Below are positions 45,749-56,444 of a stretch of DNA of 64,000 nucleotides, piece by piece (the stretch's first letter is position 1; each line of letters starts with the position of its first letter). Position numbers and translations under genes: made by a program. The notes beneath the pieces are model-generated. The model saw only the letters and a list, made by a program, of their open reading frames with translations, had not been told where the DNA came from and made no database searches. Origin of the DNA: Carex sylvatica (lineage: Eukaryota; Streptophyta; Magnoliopsida; Poales; Cyperaceae); assembly GCA_964058845.1 (NCBI GenBank), contig CAXKVR010000221.1:1-64000 (forward strand). Reading direction: 5' to 3'.

Positions 45749-48610
45749 TCAATGCTTGGATGGAGGATCGGGAGGGCGGCCTCCCCATTGCCCCATTTTG
45801 TGTTGATTTTCTCGAGGTTTGTCGGTTTCAGATGTTGCCACCGACTTCTCTCGCACATATTCTCTATTAACCGGATGTGTCTTATCTCCCCCCAAGTATT
45901 CATAGCGAAGGTCAGGTGGTAAAGGTTTGAGCTCGACCTTTGGTGCATTGGAATTTGATGAAACGGCGAAGATTTGCGCAGATTTTGGCGAGTGCGGGTG
46001 CTCCATCCGCACTGCGGGTGTGGTTGGGACGCACTGGGCTCGGACAATTGAGTCTGCTGCTTCAGGAGGTTCAGTGCGGCTGGGGTCATCCGCAGTGCGT
46101 GTGGTCCATCCGCACTGGGTGAAATTTTCGCCGATTTCTTCGTTTTCGGACCCGGTTTCATCTAGATCTGTGTTGAGTCGTTCATTCACCATTTCTGCCT
46201 CCTCATGAGTAGCTAAAATTGAATCTAAAACATCCAATCTACAAATAGAATCATTATCATTTGAGGGGTATTTGATGGCATTAAACATATGAAAATTTAC
46301 CTTTTCACCTCCAATATCAAAGGATATTTTTCCTTCTTTGACATCAATGTTTGCTTTTGCAGTGGTGAGAAAATCACGCCCCAATAGGAGAGGGGTATGA
46401 GTATCCTCTTCCATCTCAACAATTACAAAGTCTACCGGGACAAAGAATTTACCAATCATGACAATTATATCTTCCGCTATACCCTCGGGATACCGTACCG
46501 TCTTATCGGCTAATTGAAGTGACATCCTTGTGGGTTTCAATTCACTAAGATTTAGCCTTTGATAGACGGACTTTGGCATAAGGCTCACACTTGCGCCTAA
46601 ATCACATAGACACCTCTCAAATTTGGTATCACCAATTACACAAGGGATTGCAAAGCTCCCCGGGTCCTTTAACTTCGGAGGTAGCTTGTTTAAGAAGAGA
46701 GCGCTACACTCCTCATTAAGGGATACCGTGCCAACTTTCTCAATTGATCTCTTGTTAGATAATATGTCTTTCAAGAATTTTGCATAAGAGGGCATTTGAG
46801 TAATTACCTCGGTAAAAGGGATGGTGATACTCAATTTCTTGAGGTGTTCCACAAATTTGGCATATTGTTGGTCAAGTTTGTGTTTTACCAACCTTTGAGG
46901 GAAGGGTATAAACCTATGTGGTATAACATACTTGGGTGTTTCAATTGGTTTTACCTTAGCCGGGATAGAATTACCCGGTTCTTGAGATTCTTTTGATGCC
47001 GGTGTATCCGCATTGAGAGGAGTTGGAGGTTGTTGTGCATCCTCAATGGTCGGCATATTGGGTCCTTCTATCAAAGTTATCGCCTTTGCTTGCTCCCTAG
47101 GGTTGATGTCCGGCTTGCCCGGTAGTGTGCCTTGTTGTCGAAAGGATAAAGACGCTTGTTGTGCAACTTGTGTTTCTAGCATTGAGGTCTTGGTGTCTAA
47201 GAACTCAAACTTCTTCTTCAAATCCCTCAAAGAATCCGAAACATCCGTGTTGGTGTTCCTTTGGTAGGTAATGAAGTCTTTTTGTTCGGTTCTCATCTCT
47301 TGCAACATCTTTTGTATATCATTGATTGGAGAGGGATTTTGGTAGGAGTTTTGGTTTAACCGGTTTTGGTATTGGTTCGAATTACCTTGGTATTGGTTGG
47401 AGTTATCGTTTTCGGTCCGCCAATTGAAGTTCGGATGGTTCCACCTTGTGTTAGGGTTATAAGAATTTGAATTGAAATTATCATTTTGCCTAACCTTATT
47501 GTAGATCGGGTCATTCCTCGTATCGCCTTGATTGTAGAACATGGCGTTCGCTTGTTCTACCTTGTCGCCTTCAAGAAGGGTTGGGCAATCGGCGGTAAGA
47601 TGAGTCGCCTCTCCACATATGCCGCATGGAGCCATCTTGGTCACGGATTTTGCGTTGTGCATTTGTGCCATTTGATGTTGTAAGGCCTCCATTTGGGCTC
47701 TCAAGGCGGTAACCTCGTCTACTTGCATGATTCCCGGCATGTTTTGAGCTCGTCCTCCTCGCTCGGCCGTCCATTCCCTTTGGTTAATCGCCATGTCTTC
47801 GATCATTGCCATGGCTTGTGTCGGATTCATACGTGACATGTTGCCCCCTGCGGCCGAATTTAAATGAGTTTTAGTCGTTATGGTACAACCTCCAAAGAAG
47901 AATTGAAAGAGTAACCACATATCAAGGCCATGGTTAGGGCACAAGCGTTGGAGCTCCGCCCATCGGTCCCATGCCTCAGTCAAAGACTCCCCCTCTGCTT
48001 GCTTGAACGTCGTGATTTTCGACCGGAAATGTTGGGTCTTCGATGGAGGAAAGTATTTCCCTAGAAATAGCTTCTCCATGTCGTCCCATGTATCTATGTT
48101 GTCTCGGTTGACAGTCCTCAACCATGTTCTCGCACTGTCTCGGAGGGATAGGTGGAAGCACTTGAGTTTGAGGTTGTCTAACTCATCTCCTTCTCGAGCG
48201 AAAGTGCCACAATGTTCTTCAAAGACCGCCAAATGAGCATGTGGGTCTTCGTTTTGTGCTCCTCCAAATTGACTTTGGCTTAGTAGGTGGATGAGGGATG
48301 GCTTGATGTCTCGCGGATCTTGGCCATGAGGAATGAAGCCAAAGCGGTGTCCGTGGTTGTGTTGACGGCCATTTCCGTTGTTGTTGTTATTGTTGTAGCC
48401 ATTGTTAGGACCATTGTTGTTGTTTTGTGATAGTCCTCGTACGTTTGAGCTACCATTATGAACGGATAGATCATCTCGGTTCTCCGGTCCATCATGATGG
48501 ATTTCCTCGAACATTGGGTTGGTATTGGCATTGATGGGTATAGTTGCCATGCTTGAGTATTCTTCTTCTTCTAAATTAAGCGTTCCAAAAGGGGTTCTTC
48601 CAAAGCTCAT
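45749..48610 (-). CDS. Gag-protease polyprotein of the Athila/Tat-like element, intact
   Basis: A single 953-codon frame starting ATG at 48,610, about 90 nt inside the primer site. Residues 55-90 are Asn/Gly-rich. Residues about 120-245 form the retrotransposon gag (capsid) domain, with HAHLAVFEEHCGTFA and WDDMEKLFLGKYFPPSKT. C329, C332, H337 and C342 make a perfect CX2CX4HX4C zinc knuckle for RNA binding. Residues 350-420 are Asn/Tyr-rich. Residues 560-750 hold the conserved HRFIPFPQRL, PFTEVITQMPSYAKFL and aspartic protease, with active site D670-LGAS and LLLGRDFL near 741. Residues about 830-880 are encoded by the same GTGCGG/CCGCAC palindromic DNA as in the LTRs. Gag packages the RNA and the protease matures it. 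No pol domains follow the stop, which is unusual for a complete young element. Product is expected to be functional for particle assembly, by inference. Confidence 0.95.
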   Translation of the reverse strand: MSFGRTPFGTLNLEEEEYSSMATIPINANTNPMFEEIHHDGPENRDDLSVHNGSSNVRGLSQNNNNGPNNGYNNNNNNGNGRQHNHGHRFGFIPHGQDPRDIKPSLIHLLSQSQFGGAQNEDPHAHLAVFEEHCGTFAREGDELDNLKLKCFHLSLRDSARTWLRTVNRDNIDTWDDMEKLFLGKYFPPSKTQHFRSKITTFKQAEGESLTEAWDRWAELQRLCPNHGLDMWLLFQFFFGGCTITTKTHLNSAAGGNMSRMNPTQAMAMIEDMAINQREWTAERGGRAQNMPGIMQVDEVTALRAQMEALQHQMAQMHNAKSVTKMAPCGICGEATHLTADCPTLLEGDKVEQANAMFYNQGDTRNDPIYNKVRQNDNFNSNSYNPNTRWNHPNFNWRTENDNSNQYQGNSNQYQNRLNQNSYQNPSPINDIQKMLQEMRTEQKDFITYQRNTNTDVSDSLRDLKKKFEFLDTKTSMLETQVAQQASLSFRQQGTLPGKPDINPREQAKAITLIEGPNMPTIEDAQQPPTPLNADTPASKESQEPGNSIPAKVKPIETPKYVIPHRFIPFPQRLVKHKLDQQYAKFVEHLKKLSITIPFTEVITQMPSYAKFLKDILSNKRSIEKVGTVSLNEECSALFLNKLPPKLKDPGSFAIPCVIGDTKFERCLCDLGASVSLMPKSVYQRLNLSELKPTRMSLQLADKTVRYPEGIAEDIIVMIGKFFVPVDFVIVEMEEDTHTPLLLGRDFLTTAKANIDVKEGKISFDIGGEKVNFHMFNAIKYPSNDNDSICRLDVLDSILATHEEAEMVNERLNTDLDETGSENEEIGENFTQCGWTTRTADDPSRTEPPEAADSIVRAQCVPTTPAVRMEHPHSPKSAQIFAVSSNSNAPKVELKPLPPDLRYEYLGGDKTHPVNREYVREKSVATSETDKPRENQHKMGQWGGRPPDPPSKH

Positions 48611-48696
48611 AGAACGCTGAAAAAGAAGACTAGGTTAGAAAACAAAGAAAATCTGAAATAAATTATTAAAGTAAAAACTTAGTATTTAACCTAATA

Positions 48697-48715
48697 CTCC
48701 CCGGCAACGGCGCCA
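48697..48715 (-). other. Primer binding site (Asp tRNA)
   Basis: On the minus strand TGGCGCCGTTGCCGGGGAG lies 6 nt inside the 5' LTR. It matches the complement of the 3' end of plant aspartate tRNA, the usual primer of Athila/Tat-lineage elements. Confidence 0.92.
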
Positions 48716-48721
48716 AAAACT

Positions 48722-50604
48722 TGATGCGCGTAAAGTGTACGCTAAAAAGTTTCAGTACAATAAGATGTACCTTTTAAACCTTAAATTCTTTTGAGTCAAA
48801 TTGCAAGTGCACAATTATATCAAAGTAGTATTTGAGGTATCGATCCACAGAGAGTATGGAAAATACTTAGTTTTAAACCCTAAATAATTAATTTCAGTAA
48901 ATAAAAGTAAAGTGCAATAAAGTAAAGTAAAGGGGGGGTTTGTTTAAGTAATCCTAAAGGTTGGGTTCAATACCCGAGAATAAGGAATAGTAAACAATAG
49001 ATGTAAATGAAATGAAAGAAAGAAATATTGGTTTGCTTTTCAAGTTGAGAAGATCTAGGGGTCTTTGGTCCACAATCCCTTGCTAATTCTATCTATTCGG
49101 TTTGTTTATATTCATGTTTGATTTAAATGAGGTTTCTAACCTAATATGTTAGCCTATTTCAATTAATTATTGATATAAGTATTTTGGTGGGTTGGGTTAA
49201 TTTTCCTCGAATTTTAGGGCTGTCACCATCCTAAAGGGATATTTAACAATCACGTTCACACAAAATACATATCAATACTTAATCAATCTAGGTGTCCAAA
49301 CTAGGGGTTTGACTTCAGAAATACCTACCTCACCAAAACCCTAACTCTAATTTCTGGAGATCCGGTTTATATCCTAGTGTTAATAAGATATCCTATACCT
49401 TTATGATTTGATTGATACAGGGTGGATTACTTGACCTATGCTGGAGTTTAATGATTAAAGCGGAAAAACAGGACATAGCACGATTTCTAGCTACTTTAAT
49501 TCATTAAACCAACATGGTACTTGAATTTCAAGTATATGAAATCATAAAGAATAATTCACAGAAATTACCATTAAATCAAACAATCATAATAAAAACAGTA
49601 TAACCGAATAAATATAATTAAACAAGTTCATGCATGATGACCTAAACCCCTAGAGAGAGAACTACTCACTCTTGGAGAGGTCCATTACAAAAATTGGCAA
49701 AGTAAGAAGAAATCAAATGAAAGAAAATGATTACACCCTTTGACAAATCAAAGCCCTCTATCTTGCCGAATCTTGCTCCGGAAATCCTTCTTCTCCTCGC
49801 TTGAAAGCTTTCCTTCCTCCAGAATTTATCGCTAAGTGTGTGTAAAGAGAGAATGATGATGTGTTGGTTGATGTGAGATTGAATGCTGGATCCCTCCGAA
49901 GAGAGATTAGATGCCCCTTGGTGGATGTAGAACTCTCCCTTTTATAGCCAAGGATTATGCCCGATTTAGAGGCTAGAAGGTGGGGTTAGTGGGTGCTCTG
50001 TTTAGCATTACTTCCCTGGCAAGTAAGTGTATTTCTGGCCGTAAAAACGCGTCCATAAAGCGCCAAAAAATAGAAAAACTGTCAAACCGGGCAGTTATTG
50101 GCTTTCTGCGGGTCCAGTGCGGATGGATGACCCGCACTGCGGGTGGCTTCACCCGCACTGGGACAAGTTTCCTTATTTAACTTCTGCAATTTTATCTGGG
50201 TGCGGATGGAACTGCGGATGGATGACCCGCACTGCGGATGGATGACCCGCACTGCGGATGGATGACCCGCACTGCGGGTGGAATCTGCTCTTCTGAAGTT
50301 GCCGAAATTTGGCCAAGTCCTGAATGCGGATGGGCTCATCCGCACTGGCATCAGTGCGTCCGCACTAGGCTCGGACTTTTCCTCTGCGTCTCGAGTGCGG
50401 CTGGAATGATCCGCAGTGCGGGTGGTTGATCCGCACTGGGGGGTATTTTTGGTATTTTGCACTATTTCCTGCATTGAAAAGCCAAATAACTGCAATAACT
50501 TGATTCTAGGTGTATTTTGATCACTTTATATAATAAATACAAGACAATTGGTGTTATTTCATAATAAAATCTAGATCAAATGTGTATATAATTTATGCTT
50601 ATCA
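48722..50604 (-). repeat. 5' LTR of the gag-pro element (1883 bp)
   Basis: Same sequence as 42,546-44,408 apart from one added 20-bp unit (ATGGATGACCCGCACTGCGG) at about 50,219-50,278 and two single-base changes in that block. As the 5' LTR it should carry the promoter. Confidence 0.96.
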
Positions 50605-50609
50605 GGATT

Positions 50610-51138
50610 TTACATGTATTGACAAATTTTATAAGGGAATCAAATTAAGTAATTTGTGGATTTTTACAACACAATTAAGTCTTTTAAAATTTATAATATA
50701 TTTTTAAACTTTGATTAGTTGTTAAGGAAATACGTACATAAATAAATAATATGATAATTTAATTTATGTTAAACAAAATAAAAATATATTAATTAGAAAC
50801 TTAGAAATAGTGAAAATTTAAATTGTAGATAGATTTCATGTTAGGGATGTATAACTATTTGAGAAATAAATTATAAATATCACTTGTATATTTAGAAATA
50901 AATTATTAGGGATGTATAACTATTTGAGAATAAAAATTTATGCATTGAGTATATTTTGTAAGATATGTGATAATTAAGTTTAATTATTTAAATTGAATTT
51001 ATAGATGCAATAAATATTTTATCGTTGTAATTTATAAAATATGAAATTTCAAATATATTTCCACTTCATATGCAAAAATCTTACCAGAAAATGATTTCCA
51101 AACCATACAATTGACTATTTTTAAACAACAATCCATAT
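50610..51138. other. AT-rich left interior of the large CACTA element
   Basis: No coding sequence. The phrase AAATTATTAGGGATGTATAACTATTTGAGAA-like occurs twice (near 50,842 and 50,900; TTAGGGATGTATAACTATTT). It is continuous with the segment left of the retrotransposon (42,331-42,540). Confidence 0.55.
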
Positions 51139-51520
51139 ATCAACACTGACTGTTTTATTTGTAGCCGTCAGTGTTAGATGATTTACTGACTGTTTTTTTT
51201 TATTTTCGGAACCGTCAGTGATTTTATTTCCCTTCTAAGCTATCATTTTCCTAGTATAACTATCTAGGTCAGCCGCTTGTAATTAATTTCATTTCGCTCT
51301 TCACCTCCTTTTCGCTTATCCTCGGCCTCCTTTCAGCTCTCTCTCTCTCTCTCTCTCTCCGCCTCCTTTTTGCTTAGCCTCGGCCCACTGTTCTGACCTG
51401 CCTCACTCCGCTCAACCGCACTTCCCTCTTCTCCAATCGCGTCCTCTTTCTCCCCTCCTAATGCCGTAGATTCATCTCCTCTGGACTGCGATATAACTCG
51501 GTAAGATATGCTCAATTTAG
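51139..51520 (+). promoter_or_regulatory. Second motif cluster and CT-rich leader upstream of the CACTA transposase gene
   Basis: Inverted ACACTGACTG / CCGTCAGTG motifs at 51,139-51,225 are followed by a C/T-rich leader with a (CT)12 microsatellite at about 51,336-51,359. CCTCCTTTT(C/T)GCTTA(T/G)CCTCGGCC is repeated on either side of it. ACTCGGTAAGATATG near 51,496 could be a splice donor. This layout suggests the promoter and 5' leader of the transposase transcript. The function is inferred from position and composition. Confidence 0.5.
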
Positions 51521-52665
51521 CTCTGCTACTGATTTTTTTTTGCTTTACTTATGGTATTTGACCAAAAGAAGTATCAAAGATACGAGGTTGATACCAAACT
51601 GACAAGGTATCATGCATCTTAAGTACGAATCGACGAGTTTAAGAAACATTTAAGACAAAATTATTGTAGCCATATAACGATTAGAGAAGAAATGATAGAA
51701 GGGGTATCTATTTATAGCAGCAGAGATGGGTAATCTCAGCAAATTTGTCCATTGTTGTCTTATGTCTGAATTTGGAAGTAGAATGCATATAAAGTGGTCA
51801 CTATCAAGGGGCGGAGTTGGTGTTAAACTAAGCTTTAGGGCTGAGCTAATAGTGAGATGAGATTGAACTGCGTACCCCAGGTGTTATAGAATTAGGGCTG
51901 GACCCTGTCAGGACCAAGATTCAACCAAAGAAATTTTGATGTTCAATTTCAAATTTTATGGGGTACTACATAAAAAACTTTCATTTACTCGGGATGTAAT
52001 CATAAAAAGACAAGGCCTAGTTTTTTTGTGATAACTTATGGTATTTTTTTTTTGTGTGTGTGTAGATTGACCAAAAGAAGGCACAGTACAACCAATATAT
52101 CTTAATCCAAGTTCAGAAGAGAAGGTGAATTTAATTAAATTTGTTGATGGGTTAGAGTAATTGTTTTTTTTCATGGTATTCCTAATTTCAACCAAATTAT
52201 ATATGGATAGTTTGTAGCTTAGTATTATTGTATTGTGCAATCTATCCAATTTCCCTTGAATATTTAGTATGCCTTTTAGGTCGATGTCCGTTCAAAATTA
52301 ATCAAATAGGGATTAATTTTGAATAGTCCCTGTTGGGACTGCTCTTTGAATGTTTTGTCTTATTTAGGATGTGAACACATGTCAACGGATTTGGTATTTA
52401 AGAAAATTTTGGTAGCATTTATCCTTGTTCCCACGAGTACGTATTGGATTTCATTTCCAAACGGATGAGATTTCTACGCATACTTGGGGAGCAAAGGGGA
52501 AATGCTGTCGAATTTTTCTTAAATACCAAATCACGTTAACATGTGCTCACTACTGAGACAAAGCATTCAAAGAGTGGGTTAGGATTGTGCACTGGCCCTA
52601 TGTAAGCCCCAAATTATAATTTTAAGATATACTGACCTCTTACCTAATTATTTTTATAATTACAG
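51521..52665. other. Probable intron or leader before the transposase start
   Basis: AT-rich, no coding signal, ending TTTTTATAATTACAG directly before ATG at 52,666, which is a good splice acceptor. CCAAAAGAAG occurs twice, at 51,561 and 52,070. Confidence 0.5.
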
Positions 52666-55446
52666 ATGGATCGAGATTGGATGTATGGAGGTCGTAATAC
52701 CATTGAGTATTTGGAGGGTGTGAAAAGTTTCATAAAATTTGCCGAGCAAGATATGAAGGCAAAGTGTGATGACACGATTCTGTGTCCATGCAAAGACTGT
52801 TTGAACTTGAAGAGGTTTTGCATTATTGAAACAGTGAAAAATCATTTGATTTGTCGTGGTTTTAAAGAGCGATATGCACGTTGGACCAGGCATGGAGAGA
52901 GTTATGGAGAAATAAGCACCGCTGCTGGAATTGAGATTGACCAGGAGGATGAGGATGCCAGGGTTGATAGTGATCAGGAAATGGATGTGAATTATAATTT
53001 TAATCCGAATGATAATTTAGGAGAAATTTTTAGTGAAGATGAAAATGACAATTTACAAAAGTTGTATGTTGAATCTGAAAAACCTTTGTTTCCTGGTTGT
53101 GATAATTTTACAAAAATGGATGTTGTGTTAAAATTGTATAATTTAAAGGCAAGTAACCGTTGGAGTAATAAAAGTTTTACCGCTTTAATACAACTCTTAG
53201 GAGATATGCTCCTAGATGAGAACGAATTACCAAGATCATGTTATCAAGCCATAAAATTATTGTGTCCTATGGGTCTAGATGTAGAAAGAATACATGAATG
53301 TCCGAACGATCGCATATTGTATCGAAAAGAATACAATAAATGTGAATTTTGTCCTATATGTGGTGAATCTCGCTATAAAAGAAAGAACCAAACTGACGAT
53401 AATGATGACACAGATAGAAAAGGACCTCTAGCAAAAGTGATATGGTATTTTTCCGTGATACCGAGATTCAAGCGTTTGTTCAAAAATCCTAAGGACGCAC
53501 AGTTATTGAGTTGGCATGTCGATGTCCGAAAAACAGATGGAAAACTCAGACACCCTGCTGATTTACTGCAATGGAGAAATATTGACAGAAAGTTCACCTA
53601 GGTTTCTTCCTCCTAATCACCCATATCGTAAGAAGAAGAATGCTTTCAATGGTGATATTGAGACTGGACGAGTCCGTTCTCCATTGACCGGTAAGGAAGT
53701 GTATTCACGAGTTAAAGATATCAAAGTTCAATTCGAAAAATTTATTAAGAAAAAAATAGACCTGAAAGGTGAAACTTGGAAGAAGAGATCATTTTTTTGG
53801 GATTTACCATATTGGGAGGAGTTACAAGTGCGACATTGCCTTGATTTGATGCACGTTAAAAAAAATGTATGTGAAAGCTTAGTTGGTTTGTTGTTGGGCA
53901 TTCCAAAAAAGACCAAAGATGGACTAAATGCTCGCAAAGATATGGTCAATATGGGCATAAAATAGAGAGAGGTTAAATACTCGAAGTTACCTTCCTCCAG
54001 CTTTGTATAATTTGTCAAAAGGTGAAAAGAGAAGGCTTTGCCAATGCCTTTATAGTGTTAAAGTTCCTTCTGGATATTATGCTAACATAAAAAACTAGTG
54101 TCAATGAAGGATTTAAAATTGACCGGGATGAAGTCTCACGACTGTCATGTTTTGATGACACAAATGCTACCTATTGCAATCCGTGGTATACTTCCAGAAA
54201 AAATATGATTACCAATTTTAAAGCTTTGTTTTTTATTTAATGCAATTTGTAGCAAGGTTATCGATCCCGAAAGTTTGGATGAATTGCAACGTAATGTTGT
54301 CGTCACTTTATGTGAACTTGAAATATACTTCCCTCCGACCTTTTTTGATATCATGGTTCACCTAATTGTTCAACTGGTCTATGAAATTAAGCTTTATGGT
54401 CATGTGTTCTTGTGGTATATGTATCCATTCGAGAGATACATGGCTATCTTGAAGGGATATGTAAGAAATTGATATCGGCCCGAGGGGAGATTTGTCGAAG
54501 GTTATATTGCAGAAGAGGCTATCGAATTTTATAATAGTTATATAGTAGATGTACTGCCTATTAGTATTCCTAAATCACGCCATGAGGGCCAGGTTGAAGG
54601 TGTGGGAACCATTGGTTTGGAACCAATCGAGGCTGATAAGTCTTTGCATGAAAAAGAACACCTTTTGGTCTTACAGCACATGACATACATCTCTCCATAC
54701 ATTAACGAGAACAAAACCATTTTGAAAAAACTTAATTTGACAAAAGGAGACTTGTGAATTACCAAAGAACATAATAGTAAGTTCGCAGAATGGATCAAAA
54801 CAGAGTTATTAGACAAAGCGAGGTGGAATTGGCAGATAAATCTATAAAATGGTTAGCAAGAGGTCCAACTATTATTGTTAATACGTACCAAGCATATGAT
54901 ATCAATGGGTACACTTTTTACACAATAAAACAAGATGGAAAAAGTACTAATCAAAGTAGTGGCGTAACTCTAGTAGCTATTTCAGAAGAATTCTCCAGAT
55001 CTAAGGATGCTCGGGCAATACACGCGAAGAACTCATACTATGGTCAAATTGAAGAAATATGGGAGCTCGATTACATCAAATTTAAGATTCCATTATTCCG
55101 GTGTAAATGGGTTGATAATCGCCGGGGTGTTCAAGTGGATAAGTACGGCTTTACTATCATGGATTTGGAAAAATTGGAATAAAAAAATGATCCATTCATA
55201 CTTGCCAATCAGGTCACCCAAGTCTTCTATGTTGAGGACCCCTTCAATAGTAAGTGTTGTATTGTCCTTCATAGTAAAAGATGTATAGTGAGCATTCAAG
55301 ATGTGGTCGATGATGAAGAGTTCAACCATTTTGAAGAAACACTCCCATTCTTTGTCGGCGTGTCATCTAACGAAGTAAGAAATGATGATATCGATGATCC
55401 CAGTTATTTACGGCATGATCATCAAGATGGAGAATATGTGAATTAA
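52666..55446 (+). pseudogene. CACTA TNP2-type transposase with core deletion, stops and frameshifts
   Basis: Block 1 (52,666-53,601) starts MDRDWMYGGRNTIEYLEGVK with the transposase-associated zinc region (CPCKDCLN). It continues into TNP2: LLCPMGLDVERIHECPNDR, YNKCEFCPICGESRYK, then LSWHVDVRKTDGKLRHPADL and LLQWRNIDRKF. The next recognisable sequence is PRFLPPNHPYRKKKNAFNGD in another frame, so about 130 residues of the TNP2 core are missing at about 53,600. Block 2 (53,580-53,965) has VRHCLDLMHVKKNVCESLVG. The following DUF4218-like part (54,010-54,760) has KSHDCHVLMTQMLPIAIRGI, CSKVIDPESLDELQ, YMYPFERYMAILKGYVRN, a stop in place of Arg at 54,473 (CGA to TGA is the simplest change), YRPEGRFVEGYIAEEAIEF. 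The DUF4216-like part (54,841-55,446) has YGQIEEIWELDYIKFKIPLF and, after a stop, NDPFILANQVTQVFYVEDP. The family cuts and joins transposon ends; this copy is inactive. Confidence 0.92.
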
Positions 55447-56444
55447 TTAATCAGTCAATGTGATTAGCTATTAAGGTACATTATTCTAAATTCAATTTAA
55501 TTTCTAACTTCAAATTTTGCATAAAATTATTCTAATGTTGTATATATATTTATTGCAGAAAAAATTGGATTCATCCCGAAGGGAAGGCAACAGTTGCAAC
55601 TATATTGATTTTATTGTCAATTTTATGTGTCATTTTTTTTTAGTTCAACAATGAATGTATTTTAATTTTAGTGCTACAATGACTGTATTTTTTTAAGTAT
55701 TTTTTCTACTAGTTTTTGTGTGGAGTATTTTTTTGAAAGAAGATTTTATGTGGAGTATTATAAAAGTATATATCATTTCTATGCTTTTATATACTTCAAC
55801 AAACAATACTCAAAATTATTAAAAATAGCTTTCTTTTGTCTTACTAAATATTTCGTAATCTATATTTCTTGAATTGAATATATGCCACTTTTGAAATCGT
55901 TCTGCAGCCTCCATTCAAAACTACACTTTTCTAACATAATCACATTCACATGTTAGGACTTTTGTAAAAGTAGTTTTCAAAATAAAATTGTGAAGATAAA
56001 CAAAATAAATGAGGAGGGTTCAAATGCCTCATTTTTTTACGTTCATTTTGCCTCAATTTTGTAATTTTTTAATAACAAAAAATTTAAAACTTATATGTAA
56101 ATATAAAACTGTTATGTGATTTATCTTGTTTTTCATAAAAAGATTATTCTTACAATATCATTAAAAATACTAAAGATATAATGAAATACAAATAATTTAT
56201 ACAACAGAATATTAATTTATTTTGTAAACCAAAACTTTAAAGAATTTTTTTTTATAATAATATACTAGAGAGAAACAATTTCTAAACATAGTAAATTATT
56301 TTATAATGTTAAGCAAAGAAAATCCTACAATAATATTTGAGAGAGAAGCCACATTTAAAAAGAAAATAATTAATGAATTGATAAAATTGTCTTTATAGAT
56401 AAATTAATTTAGATAATATTATATTAATAAAAAATATTATAATG
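55447..56444. other. AT-rich spacer inside the CACTA element
   Basis: No gene. AAATGAGGAGGGTTCAAATGCC near 56,008 resembles one end of the hairpin element at 60,303-60,720, so a fragment of that family may be present. Confidence 0.5.

Larger units (their letters stand above)
42546..50604 (-). mobile_element. Young non-autonomous Athila/Tat-like LTR retrotransposon with gag-protease only
   Basis: Complete 8059-bp element on the minus strand: LTRs at 42,546-44,408 and 48,722-50,604, 5-bp target duplication GGATT on both sides (42,541-42,545 and 50,605-50,609), tRNA-Asp primer site beside the right LTR, and one 953-codon gag-protease frame. The 4.3-kb internal region has no reverse transcriptase, RNase H or integrase, so mobility must depend on enzymes from an autonomous relative. 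By eye the LTRs differ only by one 20-bp repeat unit and two substitutions in the same minisatellite, so the insertion is very recent. It interrupts the left part of the large CACTA element. Confidence 0.95.
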
